Assembly (NCBI RefSeq): GCF_000187995.2
Contig: NZ_AEUW02000001.1
Coordinates: forward strand, 62,001 to 126,000
Length of the DNA: 64,000 nucleotides
Direction: 5' to 3'
DNA from: Streptococcus macacae NCTC 11558
GTDB lineage: Bacteria > Bacillota > Bacilli > Lactobacillales > Streptococcaceae
Below the pieces are notes generated by a model. It did not search any database. It saw nothing but the letters and a program-made list of their open reading frames with translations, and was not told the DNA's origin. Made by a program: the position numbers and the translations under genes. Positions 19,247 through 31,616 of this stretch are shown piece after piece (the stretch's first letter is position 1; every line of letters begins with the position of its first letter).

Positions 19247-19795
19247 ATGATTAAACTTAGCATTCGTGGCGAAAATATCGAAGTAACAGAAGCTATTCGT
19301 AGTTATGTTGAATCTAAACTTAACAAGATTGAGAAATTTTTTAATGCTGAACAAAATTTGGATGTACGTGTCAATCTCAAAGTCTATCGCGAAAAAACAG
19401 CAAAAGTAGAGGTAACAATCCCTCTTGGATCTATTACGCTTCGTGCAGAGGATGTATCGCAGGATATGTATGGTTCTATTGATTTAGTCGTTGACAAAAT
19501 TGGTCGTCAAATTCGAAAAAATAAAACCAGAATTGCCAAGAAACATCGGGAAAAGAAATCTGCTGGTGAAGTTTTTACATCTGAATTTGAATTAGAAGAA
19601 ATTGAAGAAGCACCAGCAGTAAAGGTAGTTAGGACTAAAAACATTACACTGAAACCTATGGATCTTGAAGAAGCACGTCTACAAATGGACTTGCTGGGAC
19701 ATGACTTTTTTATCTATACCGATGCTAATGATAATACAACAAATGTTCTCTATCGCCGTGAAGATGGCAATTTAGGTGTTATTGAAGCAAAATAA
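19247..19795 (+). CDS. hpf: Ribosome hibernation promoting factor, long form
   Basis: Long HPF joins two 70S ribosomes into inactive 100S dimers in stationary phase or stress. The 182-residue protein has the N-terminal ribosome-binding domain (about 1-100, beginning IKLSIRGENIEVTEAIRSYVE), a charged linker, and a C-terminal dimerisation domain (about 125-182, MDLEEARLQMDLLGHDFFIYTD). AGAGG lies before the ATG. It follows comFC but has its own strong promoter and terminator. Short leader, no truncation. Confidence 0.96.
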   Translation: MIKLSIRGENIEVTEAIRSYVESKLNKIEKFFNAEQNLDVRVNLKVYREKTAKVEVTIPLGSITLRAEDVSQDMYGSIDLVVDKIGRQIRKNKTRIAKKHREKKSAGEVFTSEFELEEIEEAPAVKVVRTKNITLKPMDLEEARLQMDLLGHDFFIYTDANDNTTNVLYRREDGNLGVIEAK

Positions 19796-19919
19796 GCTAT
19801 CAAGAAATGCATTGAAGTGATATTTTGAGAGAAGACTGCTTTGCTGTTGGTCTTTGCAAGTTTACTTAAAGGACGTTTTAAGTAACCAGCATATATAAAT
19901 CTCATATGCTTATATATCT

Positions 19920-19950
19920 AAAAGAGGCCGTTCATGAAACAGTCTCTTTT
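19920..19950 (+). terminator. hpf terminator
   Basis: AAAAGAG pairs with CTCTTTT, and an inner GTT/AAC extends the stem around a short loop. It lies 124 nt after the hpf stop. Confidence 0.65.
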
Positions 19951-19958
19951 CATTTGTC

Positions 19959-21164
19959 TTGCCAAAGAGCAAATTGTTATGCTATAGTAATATATATAAC
20001 ATTTATATAATAACAGAAAGATATGTCAAAGTAGCTAAAAATCATTTTAATAAAGCACTAGAATATGAAGTATGGAGTGATAATAAAAAGCCAATTAAAG
20101 CATCTGAATTAAAATACAGAAATTCTAAAGAGAATAGAAGAGTTAAACTGAATGATCTAGTAACTGATGATAAAAAAATGAAAAATGTTGGAAGGAAATT
20201 TCTTATTTTTCCAGATTGGCGTGTAGCTGTAAAGCCAAGCTCAGCTGAAATATCAATTAATACAAAAGATCTTGATTTGTATATTAATAATAAAAAGGTG
20301 GCTAAAACAGATAGTGATAGCTATACTAAAAAAATCACACGACTTTATCCAGGTACTTATAATTTTACAGTAAAAGGAAAAGTATCTAATCAGGATGTTG
20401 AAGTTTCATCTGAACAAGATCTCCTTGGAGAAAATAAAGAAGTTGACTTAGATGTAGAATATCTCAGTTTTAAAGTAAACAGCAATCTTAAAGATGGTGA
20501 TTTATATATAGGAAGTCAAAGGATTGGTAAGCTGAAAGATGGACAATACAATATTTCAAAAATGGCTGTAACGAATGATGCTAAAGTTTTTGTACAAAAG
20601 TCATTTCCTGGTAAGCCATCACTTAAATCTGAAGTCAAATCTATTCAAGATATATATGATGGCGATACAATCACGCTTGACGCTGAAGGCGTCTTAGAAC
20701 ATAAAACTGCTGTTTCGCTCATTACTGGAGCCTATAACAGATTATCTTCATATGCTGCATCACATAGAACGCCGGACAATTTAGACGAAGTTTTCTCTGG
20801 CGGAGATAAAAATAGTTTTTATACAGATGTCAAAAATAATATTGATACAAATACAACTGAAGCTAAGAATCGAAGTGCAGATTCTATTTTATATAGTGAT
20901 ATCAATGTTACAAAAATAACACAGACCAGCCCGACGACTTATACAGTAGATTTTACAGTGATTTATAATTTTTCTTTTATGTATGATTCTGAACATGAAA
21001 CATCAGGAAATATTAAACAAAAATTATCCTGGTCTGCTAATGTATCTTATAACAGGGATGAGGACGATGATGAATATAGTTTTTATAAAGATTATAAAGG
21101 TTATCGTATTACATCAAGCAATGGCAAATCAAAAGTTTTAGAAACGAAGAATACCGTAAAATAA
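19959..21164 (+). pseudogene. 5'-truncated TcaA/YvbJ-like zinc-ribbon membrane protein
   Basis: The reading frame matches the outer part of TcaA/YvbJ-like proteins. There are beta-rich repeats (FPDWRVAVKPSSAEI, LDLYINNKKVAK, RLYPGTYNFTVKG, LYIGSQRIGKLKDGQYNI). A C-terminal domain resembling the NTF2-like end of that family (HKTAVSLITGAYNRLSSYA to DFTVIYNFSFMYDSE) follows. Intact members start with a zinc ribbon and a membrane helix. Here both are absent, only 9 nt separate the frame from the hpf terminator, and no ATG with a ribosome site occurs in the first 70 codons. I read it as a gene cut off at its 5' end. A perfect terminator follows. Confidence 0.65.
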
Positions 21165-21168
21165 TTTA

Positions 21169-21207
21169 AAACTTTCACCTCAAAGTAAAAGAGGTGAAAG
21201 TTTTTTT
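21169..21207 (+). terminator. strong terminator before the rRNA operon
   Basis: AAACTTTCACCTC and GAGGTGAAAGTTT form a 13-bp perfect stem with a 9-nt loop and a T-run. It ends the truncated upstream gene and insulates the rRNA promoter. Confidence 0.85.
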
Positions 21208-21239
21208 AAAATTTATACTAAAAAAGCCCAGAAAAGAGG

Positions 21240-21268
21240 TTGACAAAGTTGTTTAGAGTTGCTAGAAT
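21240..21268 (+). promoter_or_regulatory. rRNA operon promoter
   Basis: A perfect TTGACA and TAGAAT (5 of 6) are 17 nt apart. A TATAAT overlaps 5 nt downstream. The leader (about 21276-21399) contains a boxA-like stretch, CCTTTGAAAACTGAACAA, near 21298, as is usual for streptococcal rRNA antitermination. Confidence 0.8.
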
Positions 21269-21399
21269 ATAATAGTTGCCTCAAGACGAGACGAGTCCTT
21301 TGAAAACTGAACAAGACGACCAAGTGAGGGTGCTAGGGGACTAGTACCCGTCAAAACAAAGAACTAGTCAGCGACAGGAAAGAAGAGTCACATCAGACT

Positions 21400-23130
<1,731 letters not shown>

Positions 23131-23203
23131 GGGGCCTTAGCTCAGCTGGGAGAGCGCCTGCTTTGCACGCAGGAGGTCAGCGGTTCGATCCCGCTAGGCT
23201 CCA
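23131..23203 (+). tRNA. tRNA-Ala (TGC)
   Basis: A 73-nt cloverleaf in the 16S-23S spacer. The acceptor stem GGGGCCT/AGGCTCC contains the G3-U70 alanine identity pair. The anticodon loop TTTGCAC gives TGC. CCA is not encoded. Confidence 0.97.
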
Positions 23204-23521
23204 TTAAAACAGGATACGAACAGACGATTCGCTTTTTCTAAGAAGTTAGTCTGGCGTTCAACTCAAGGTCTTGTTTTAGTTGATATTAGAATACGATCCT
23301 AAACTTCCTAGGAATAAGTCACAAGCGCCTAGTGTCTAAGGGACACGTCGTTGGTTGTCTCCTTATTCTACGCAAGTTTTGCGGCAAACCGCACCGGATC
23401 TTAATATCATAAGATGGTTCATTGACAATTGAATAGCTAAACCCCTCTTTCTATAGATTACTCTATAGAAAGAGAGATAACAAAAAAGAAACCGAAGCGA
23501 AAAAGCCAAGAACCAAGAAGA
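23204..23521 (+). other. 16S-23S internal spacer, second part
   Basis: This 318-nt spacer lies between tRNA-Ala and 23S rRNA. It includes the inverted sequences CTCTTTCTATAG and CTATAGAAAGAG near 23444-23475, a likely RNase III processing stem. No gene is seen. Confidence 0.6.
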
Positions 23522-26413
<2,892 letters not shown>

Positions 26414-26476
26414 GCAAGGCGCTGAGGGAGAGGGTTTAGCTGTTCAATGGTGAGTGAGCGATCATTCAAGAAGAGG

Positions 26477-26592
26477 TTAAGTGACGATAGCCTAGGGGAT
26501 ACACCTGTTTCCATGCCGAACACAGCCGTTAAGCCCTAGCGCGCCTGAAGTAGTGGGAGGCTGCCTCCTGTGAGATAGGGGCGTTGCTTAGC
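26477..26592 (+). rRNA. rrf: 5S ribosomal RNA
   Basis: A 116-nt molecule. The central CCATGCCGAACACAG and AAGCCCTAG segments are characteristic. Its ends pair imperfectly (AAGTGAC with GTTGCTT, including two G-U pairs). It lies 63 nt after 23S. Confidence 0.96.
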
Positions 26593-26596
26593 CAGA

Positions 26597-26669
26597 GGGA
26601 GTTTAGCTCAGCTGGGAGAGCATCTGCCTTACAAGCAGAGGGTCAGCGGTTCGATCCCGTTAACTCCCA
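26597..26669 (+). tRNA. tRNA-Val (TAC)
   Basis: A 73-nt cloverleaf. Acceptor GGGAGTT/AACTCCC, anticodon loop CTTACAA. It starts 4 nt after 5S. CCA is not encoded. Confidence 0.97.
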
Positions 26670-26708
26670 TCCGTTAGGTTACTAAGGACTTTAGTCCGAG
26701 TACGAATA

Positions 26709-26781
26709 GGTCCCGTGGTGTAGCGGTTATCACGTCGCCCTGTCACGGCGAAGATCGCGGGTTCAATTCCCGTCGGGACCG
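26709..26781 (+). tRNA. tRNA-Asp (GTC)
   Basis: A 73-nt cloverleaf. Acceptor GGTCCCG/CGGGACC with discriminator G, anticodon loop CTGTCAC. Confidence 0.97.
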
Positions 26782-26820
26782 TTGAAAGAGGCAAGAAGCG
26801 CTTTCAAAGATAAGAGGAGG

Positions 26821-26893
26821 GACTCGTTAGCTCAGTTGGTAGAGCATTTGACTTTTAATCAAAGGGTCACTGGTTCGAGCCCAGTACGGGTCA
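26821..26893 (+). tRNA. tRNA-Lys (TTT)
   Basis: A 73-nt cloverleaf. Acceptor GACTCGT/ACGGGTC with one G-U pair, anticodon loop CTTTTAA. Confidence 0.97.
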
Positions 26894-26899
26894 TAAGAA

Positions 26900-26981
26900 G
26901 CGGGTGTGGCGGAATTGGCAGACGCACCAGATTTAGGATCTGGCGCTTAAGGGCGTGGGGGTTCAAGTCCCTTCACCCGCA
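26900..26981 (+). tRNA. tRNA-Leu (TAG)
   Basis: An 82-nt class II tRNA with a long variable arm. Acceptor GCGGGTG/CACCCGC, anticodon loop TTTAGGA. Confidence 0.97.
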
Positions 26982-27005
26982 TGCTTAAGAGAAAGCAAGA
27001 GAGAG

Positions 27006-27078
27006 GCCGGCTTAGCTCAGTTGGTAGAGCATCTGATTTGTAATCAGAGGGTCGCGTGTTCAAGTCATGTAGCCGGCA
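27006..27078 (+). tRNA. tRNA-Thr (TGT)
   Basis: A 73-nt cloverleaf. Acceptor GCCGGCT/AGCCGGC, anticodon loop TTTGTAA. Confidence 0.97.
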
Positions 27079-27083
27079 TTTAT

Positions 27084-27155
27084 GCGAACGTAGTTCAGTG
27101 GTAGAACATCACCTTGCCAAGGTGGGGGTCGCGGGTTCGAATCCCGTCGTTCGCT
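27084..27155 (+). tRNA. tRNA-Gly (GCC)
   Basis: A 72-nt cloverleaf. Acceptor GCGAACG/CGTTCGC with discriminator T, anticodon GCC. Confidence 0.96.
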
Positions 27156-27162
27156 TTAAGAG

Positions 27163-27247
27163 GCCGGGGTGGCGGAACTGGCAGACGCACAGGACTTAAA
27201 ATCCTGGGAAGGATACCTTCGTACCGGTTCGATTCCGGTCCTCGGCA
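27163..27247 (+). tRNA. tRNA-Leu (TAA)
   Basis: An 85-nt class II tRNA. Acceptor GCCGGGG/CCTCGGC (one G-U pair), anticodon loop CTTAAAA, long variable arm. Confidence 0.97.
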
Positions 27248-27260
27248 TAAGATAGAAAGA

Positions 27261-27334
27261 GCACCCTTGGCTCAACTGGATAGAGTACCTGACTACGAAT
27301 CAGGCGGTTAGAGGTTCGAATCCTCTAGGGTGCA
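27261..27334 (+). tRNA. tRNA-Arg (ACG)
   Basis: A 74-nt cloverleaf. Acceptor GCACCCT/AGGGTGC, anticodon loop CTACGAA. The first anticodon base is expected to be deaminated to inosine. Confidence 0.97.
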
Positions 27335-27366
27335 TAGGGATGGAAGAAAGGGAGATCAGATAGTGA

Positions 27367-27440
27367 CGGGAAGTAGCTCAGCTTGGTAGAGCACTTGGTT
27401 TGGGACCAAGGGGTCGCAGGTTCGAATCCTGTCTTCCCGA
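27367..27440 (+). tRNA. tRNA-Pro (TGG)
   Basis: A 74-nt cloverleaf. Acceptor CGGGAAG/CTTCCCG, anticodon TGG. It is the last tRNA of this rRNA operon. The gene-free 27441-27540 stretch that follows shows nothing further. Confidence 0.97.
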
Positions 27441-27540
27441 TTAAACAGTTTTTGATATTTTATATGGTCAGCTTATGATGGGCGACTTATTTTTTACATT
27501 TAGAAGCCCATTTATAGTGAGTTGCCATGATTTAGAATTG

Positions 27541-27568
27541 AGAGAGAGCGAATTCGTTCTCTCTTTTC
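27541..27568 (+). terminator. terminator of the rRNA-tRNA operon
   Basis: A nearly self-complementary hairpin, AGAGAGAGCGAA with TTCGTTCTCTCT (one G-U pair), is followed by TTTCTTCTTT. Confidence 0.75.
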
Positions 27569-27589
27569 TTCTTTCCTTGTTTCTGTGAA

Positions 27590-27960
27590 ACAAGCTATCA
27601 AGGCATATCCTTCAGCCTTTGACACTATTCAAAGCGATGAGAATGTATTGTTTAAAGTCGTTATCTTCCGAAAGCTGAAAGTGTTGTGTTTGATGGTATT
27701 GATTAAGTAATTGGCGACCTTAATATTGGGGGATAGATGCAAAGCGTTGATTATCTTATCTTGTCTTTGTCCTTTCAAGGAGTTCTAAAAGCAGTCTAAA
27801 CAAGATGAAGGTCTCAGTTCAGCTTAAAGGCACAATGGCATTCACAAATACAACAGGTTTCATACGGAAGTTTAACAGCTATGAAGATGATAACAAAGGG
27901 TTTCAGTTGATTTACGGTCTCAATGGGGATGTTACTTCTTAGAGCTGTCTTTGTGCTATC
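27590..27960 (-). pseudogene. remnant of an ISL3-like transposase
   Basis: Minus-strand translations in two frames give short pieces that look like an ISL3-type transposase. VANYLINTIKHNTFSFRK and then FKQYILIALNSVKG resemble the conserved C-terminal helix (the NxLIKxIKRxAFGFRxFxNFKxRILIALN pattern). Farther upstream, KLPYETCCICECHC resembles the cysteine-rich N-terminal region. Frames are interrupted by stops and most of the middle is missing. I rely on pattern memory, so the family call is tentative. A protein-level search would decide it. Confidence 0.4.
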
Positions 27961-28383
27961 AAGCTTCATATTAGGCGATATACTGGTCACTAAGGCTTCT
28001 TCAACAGTGGCAGAGAGCTTTCTTGATATGTTTATGATTTGGTGATTTTGGAGGATAACTAGGAGCTTTTTCTCTTCACCAAGAGCTTCTGCTCATGTGG
28101 GATACCCTTCTTAAGGAACTCCCAGAGATCGTAAGTATTCTCAACCAACTAGCTAGCTGAAAAGAACACCGGAAGCTAGATGAGCCAGATAAATTTGCCG
28201 GAACGATGTTGAAGGCCAGTCCGTAGAGACAAGAACGTCGTACGGGAGTTTTGTTTAAGGGAGGCTTGGTGAAGAAGTAAGAGTATAAGCAGGGAATTCT
28301 TAATGAGGATCCTTTTTATACTTTTACGTCTATCCTATTAAAATTGGGAAGTTTTTTGAAATATAGTTGTGCGAGCAAATAAA
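27961..28383. other. degenerate sequence without an intact gene
   Basis: All six frames carry frequent stops. Short plus-strand open pieces (for example around 28085-28160) look like former coding sequence but match no family I recognise. Likely decayed accessory DNA. Confidence 0.5.
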
Positions 28384-28412
28384 TTGACCCCCTATTTAAA
28401 TAACGATATACT
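28384..28412 (+). promoter_or_regulatory. promoter upstream of the broken MarR gene
   Basis: TTGACC and TATACT (each 5 of 6) are separated by exactly 17 nt. An AAAGGAG ribosome site follows at 28430-28436, but no intact reading frame starts after it. Confidence 0.6.
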
Positions 28413-28588
28413 AGGCAAATAAAATAAGAAAGGAGCAGATATAGCAACTATGAGCTTGATCCATCCAGTCAGGCCTTTGAGAATACGGAGGTTTCTCGTG
28501 AGACAGTGGTGGCAGCAATTTTGGAAAATAAGACAGGTTGTTTTATCCATGCAGCTTTGGAGTTGAAGAGGCGGATATGCACTATTTT

Positions 28589-29035
28589 GAGCCATCCTGC
28601 TCCTAGGAGAATTGATAAATCAATGGTTGACTCTCCAGCGGTTGGAACGGCAGATACAAGGAGATATGGAAAAGGCTCTAAGTCAAACGTCTTGTGTCAT
28701 GACGCTTAATGAATTTCAGACCCTTTATTTTCTAGAAAAATTGAAAGAAATAAGTTGCTAATTGGCGAGTTGAGTGAGAAGGTTGGCCTTAGTATCAGTG
28801 CAACCTCTCGTATGTTGCTTCGTTTTGAAAAAAATGGTGGTGTCATCAAGCGACAAGTCTGCTTGGATGATAAGAGAGCAGTGGAGATTGTTCTGACAGA
28901 CTTGGGATATAATACTTGGGATATAATAAATGTCTAACAATTGCTCAACAAGCCATTCAAGTCGTTTTAGATAACTATCAAGAGCAACTGAAACAATTAC
29001 ATATTAAAATAGAAGAGAGACTAAATTATGACTGA
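28589..29035 (+). pseudogene. MarR-family regulator broken by two frameshifts
   Basis: Three consecutive frames reconstruct a MarR-type regulator. The first has LTLQRLERQIQGDMEKALSQ and MTLNEFQTLYFLEKLKEIS and stops at 28761. The second has LLIGELSEKVGLSISATSRM with the winged-helix DDKRAVEIVLTDLG and stops at 28937. The third is LTIAQQAIQVVLDNYQEQL to the end. The first break is near 28755. The second is an exact 14-bp tandem duplication at 28901-28928, and removing one copy joins frames two and three. The reconstructed stop overlaps the hchA start by 8 nt, so it was once its co-transcribed regulator. Confidence 0.8.
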
Positions 29036-29891
29036 ATTAAGTAAAACCCCAGTCCGTGATCGTGCGGAACACAATGCCTATTTCCCATCAGATTACTCTT
29101 TGAGTGTCTATACTAGCTCTGTAACTCCTTTTGATGGTTACAAGTTTGCTCAGCCTTATACAGGTGGAGATAAGAAAGTTCTCATGGTGGCTTCTGATGA
29201 GCGCTATGTGCAAGTACAAAATGGAAAATATTTTTCAACAGGAAATCATCCCGTGGAAACTTTGCTTCCTATGATGCATATGGCTACAGCAGGTTTTGAG
29301 ATTGATGTAGCGACACTTTCAGGCAACTCTGTGAAATTGGAAATGTGGGCCATGCCGAAGGAAGATAAAGCTGTAATGGATTTTTATCACGAGTATTTGC
29401 CAAAGCTGGAAAATCCCTTGAAGCTTAGTGATATCCTTTCTCAAGTGGTTTCGGTTGGTTCGCCTTATGTTGCTGTCTTCTTCCCTGGCGGGCATGGTGC
29501 TCTCTTAAATCTCCCTGAAAGTCAGGAGGTTAAGGAGCTGCTCAACTGGGCCATGGCTACAGATAAGAAGATTATAACCCTTTGTCACGGTCCAGCTGCT
29601 CTTTTAGCAGCACGACTTAATGATGGAGATTTCCTTTTTGATGGGTATGAAATGACAGTCTTTCCAGATAGTCTTGATGAAGGTGCTAACCAAGATATTG
29701 GCTATATGCCAGGTCTCCTTAAATGGCGACTACAAGAAAGTCTCGAGGATCAAGGGGTGAAAATCCTCAATGAGGGGATTACAGGTCAAGTTCATCAAGA
29801 TCGCAATCTCCTGACAGGTGATAGCCCGCTTGCAGCTAATGCACTTGGAATTCTTGCAGCAGATACCTTGCTGACTATGGTTGCGAAATAA
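29028..29891 (+). CDS. hchA: HchA/Hsp31-like DJ-1 superfamily chaperone or glyoxalase III
   Basis: This 287-residue DJ-1/PfpI superfamily protein resembles E. coli Hsp31 along its whole length. The nucleophile is Cys186 in TLCHGPAAL and the partner glutamate is Glu77 in HPVETLLP. Family members act as holding chaperones and convert methylglyoxal to lactate, and a deglycase role is debated. It follows a disrupted MarR regulator and precedes an SDR gene with 40 nt between, so it was probably part of an electrophile-responsive operon. Loss of the regulator may leave it constitutive. Codon use looks slightly less AT-biased than the housekeeping neighbours. Confidence 0.9.
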   Translation: MTELSKTPVRDRAEHNAYFPSDYSLSVYTSSVTPFDGYKFAQPYTGGDKKVLMVASDERYVQVQNGKYFSTGNHPVETLLPMMHMATAGFEIDVATLSGNSVKLEMWAMPKEDKAVMDFYHEYLPKLENPLKLSDILSQVVSVGSPYVAVFFPGGHGALLNLPESQEVKELLNWAMATDKKIITLCHGPAALLAARLNDGDFLFDGYEMTVFPDSLDEGANQDIGYMPGLLKWRLQESLEDQGVKILNEGITGQVHQDRNLLTGDSPLAANALGILAADTLLTMVAK

Positions 29892-29931
29892 ATCGTTTAT
29901 TTATTGAATACTTAACACTAGAAAAGGAATT

Positions 29932-30786
29932 ATGATGTCACAGTCAACAGTTTTATTCGTTACGGGAGCCTCAAAAGGAATTGGTCTTGAAATTGTTTTA
30001 ACCGGCCTAGACCAAGGCTATACTGTCGTAGGAACGTCACGCAATGCGCAAAAGCTGGAAGAAGCCGTAGCGGCTGCTCGTCCAGATCTGATAGGGCACT
30101 TTATGGCAGTTTCCATGACCTTTGATGAAGCCAATATTCAGGAAACGGTCAAAGCCATTATTGAGCGATTTGGCCGGATCGATATTTTAGTTAATAATGC
30201 CGGATTTGCAGTGCTTGGGGCTTTGGAAGAATTTTCTTTGGAAGAAGTCAAGGCTAACTTTGATGTCAATGTCTTTGGTCTCTTAGCGGTCATGCAAGCA
30301 GTCTTACCACAGATGCGTGCGCAAAAATCTGGTCATATCATCAATCTTGCTTCTATCTCGGGAACGGTTACTGGTCCAACCCAGTCCATCTATTCGGCTA
30401 CCAAAGCTTCTGTCATTATGATGAGTGAGGCTCTAGCAGAAGAGGTAGCACCTTTTAACATTCAAGTGACCGCTATTTGCCCTGGAGGGGTACGGACAGA
30501 TTTCCTGGATAATTCCTCTATGCGCCGTCCAGAAAAGCATATTGCGGACTACGAAGTTGTTCATCGTACTATGGAAGGGTTAGGACGTCTTAACCATAAT
30601 CAAAGCGGGGACCCTAAACGTGTCGCTCAAGCCATTTTAACAGTTGCAGCTATGGAGCAAGCTCCTCGCCGTCTCTATCTTAACTCGGGTGCTGTTGCAG
30701 GTCTCCAGCAAAAAATTCAAGAAGTGGCAGCCGAGGTCAATCAATTTATGGACCTGAGTCTTAGTACAGACAGCCCAGAAGCCTAG
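29932..30786 (+). CDS. short-chain dehydrogenase/reductase
   Basis: A classical SDR of 284 residues. It has cofactor motif TGASKGIG (12-19), NNAG near residue 88, and catalytic Ser in LASIS with Tyr154 and Lys158 in YSATK. A C-terminal extension goes beyond the usual 250 residues. A threonine or serine rather than Asp after the second strand (GTSRN) suggests NADPH use. The substrate is unknown. AAGGAATT precedes tandem ATGs at 29932 and 29935. It is probably co-transcribed with hchA. Richer in GC codons than the fab cluster, consistent with acquisition. Confidence 0.88.
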   Translation: MMSQSTVLFVTGASKGIGLEIVLTGLDQGYTVVGTSRNAQKLEEAVAAARPDLIGHFMAVSMTFDEANIQETVKAIIERFGRIDILVNNAGFAVLGALEEFSLEEVKANFDVNVFGLLAVMQAVLPQMRAQKSGHIINLASISGTVTGPTQSIYSATKASVIMMSEALAEEVAPFNIQVTAICPGGVRTDFLDNSSMRRPEKHIADYEVVHRTMEGLGRLNHNQSGDPKRVAQAILTVAAMEQAPRRLYLNSGAVAGLQQKIQEVAAEVNQFMDLSLSTDSPEA

Positions 30787-31026
30787 TTGCTGAATTTAAA
30801 GTATGTGAGTAGGTCTTATCTCACCACTGGAATGTTTTTAATCAGGAAAAGAAGTTACCATGTTTAATCAATTGTAAGATGTTACAAATTTATTAGGATT
30901 ACTTTTCCGATCATCCAAGCACCGATAAATTGGTTGACTAATATGGTCTTGGCCGCAGCAGTGTCAAACGCTAGAGTTCAGCTATCTTATGTCGGCACTT
31001 GTTTTTTGATGATGCAGGAGTCACCT

Positions 31027-31319
31027 ATGACAAAAAATAGCAAAGCAGCCTTGTTTGCTGTTAAAAACGAAGATATGCTTTTGGCAGCTAAATAACAATA
31101 ACGGCTTTGCTCGTCAGTTGGTTTCATTATATGAGTATACAGAAACTCTTTTGAAAATACCCAAGATATTCATAAGCGAGGAGGTATCCAAGCAGAGAGG
31201 CTAGCAGATAACTCGGTCAATAGCATGTCTCTGTCTCTATGAATAGCGGTATCGGAATCATTCGAGATCTGCCAAATGTAAAGTCCTTAATTGTCAGTCT
31301 GATGGGAGATGCCGACTAA
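31027..31319 (+). pseudogene. frameshifted remnant of an unidentified gene
   Basis: An ATG with GGAG upstream opens MTKNSKAALFAVKNEDMLL and stops after about 22 codons. Other frames continue with NNNGFARQLVSLYEYTETL, then IHKRGGIQAERLADNSVN, then SGIGIIRDLPNVKSLIVSL, ending at 31319. The pieces are collinear, so this looks like one short gene with several small indels. A faint resemblance to helical TelA-type proteins is too weak to name it. The 30787-31026 stretch before it has no recognisable gene. Confidence 0.45.
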
Positions 31320-31369
31320 GGTATGTTTAGAAAAAGAGAGCATCGTATTACTGCTATACTAAAGGTAAA

Positions 31370-31397
31370 GGGGCTTAGGGAGCCCCATCTTTTTTTG
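31370..31397 (+). terminator. rightward terminator after the accessory patch
   Basis: GGGGCT pairs with AGCCCC around a 5-nt loop and is followed by a long T-run. An extended -10-like TGCTATACT lies only about 15 nt upstream. From here to 31514 nothing else is seen. Confidence 0.75.
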
Positions 31398-31514
31398 TTC
31401 TTAGAAGGAAAAAGCAGCTGATGGTTAATGTGTTCTATATGAGATAAGTCTTTTTAATGACTTACTTTGCCATTTTTTCACTAAAAATCAGAACTTTTTA
31501 TAGATACTCAAAAA

Positions 31515-31560
31515 GCCCTATAATATCCTAGGGGGAGTCCATCTAGGATATTATAGAGCC
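31515..31560 (-). terminator. aspartate kinase terminator (large inverted repeat)
   Basis: CTATAATATCCTAG at 31518-31531 is perfectly complementary to CTAGGATATTATAG at 31543-31556. Three more pairs (one G-U) extend it on the minus strand, where TTTTTGAG follows. It lies 57 nt past the aspartate kinase stop. The arms could alternatively be an old insertion-sequence end. Confidence 0.6.
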
Positions 31561-31616
31561 CATAGTTGATAATAGGTCATTTTCATTATTGTAAGATTGC
31601 AAGCGATTTTAGGCTA

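Noticed and set aside
26782..27311. Open frames of 65-68 codons across the tRNA cluster
   Set aside because: They read through complete tRNA cloverleafs, so coding is excluded.
27568..29027. Possible toxin-antitoxin or phage-defence island next to the tRNA genes
   Set aside because: tRNA-proximal DNA is a common integration site, but I found no integrase, no direct repeat of the tRNA-Pro 3' end, and no intact defence gene; only remnants.
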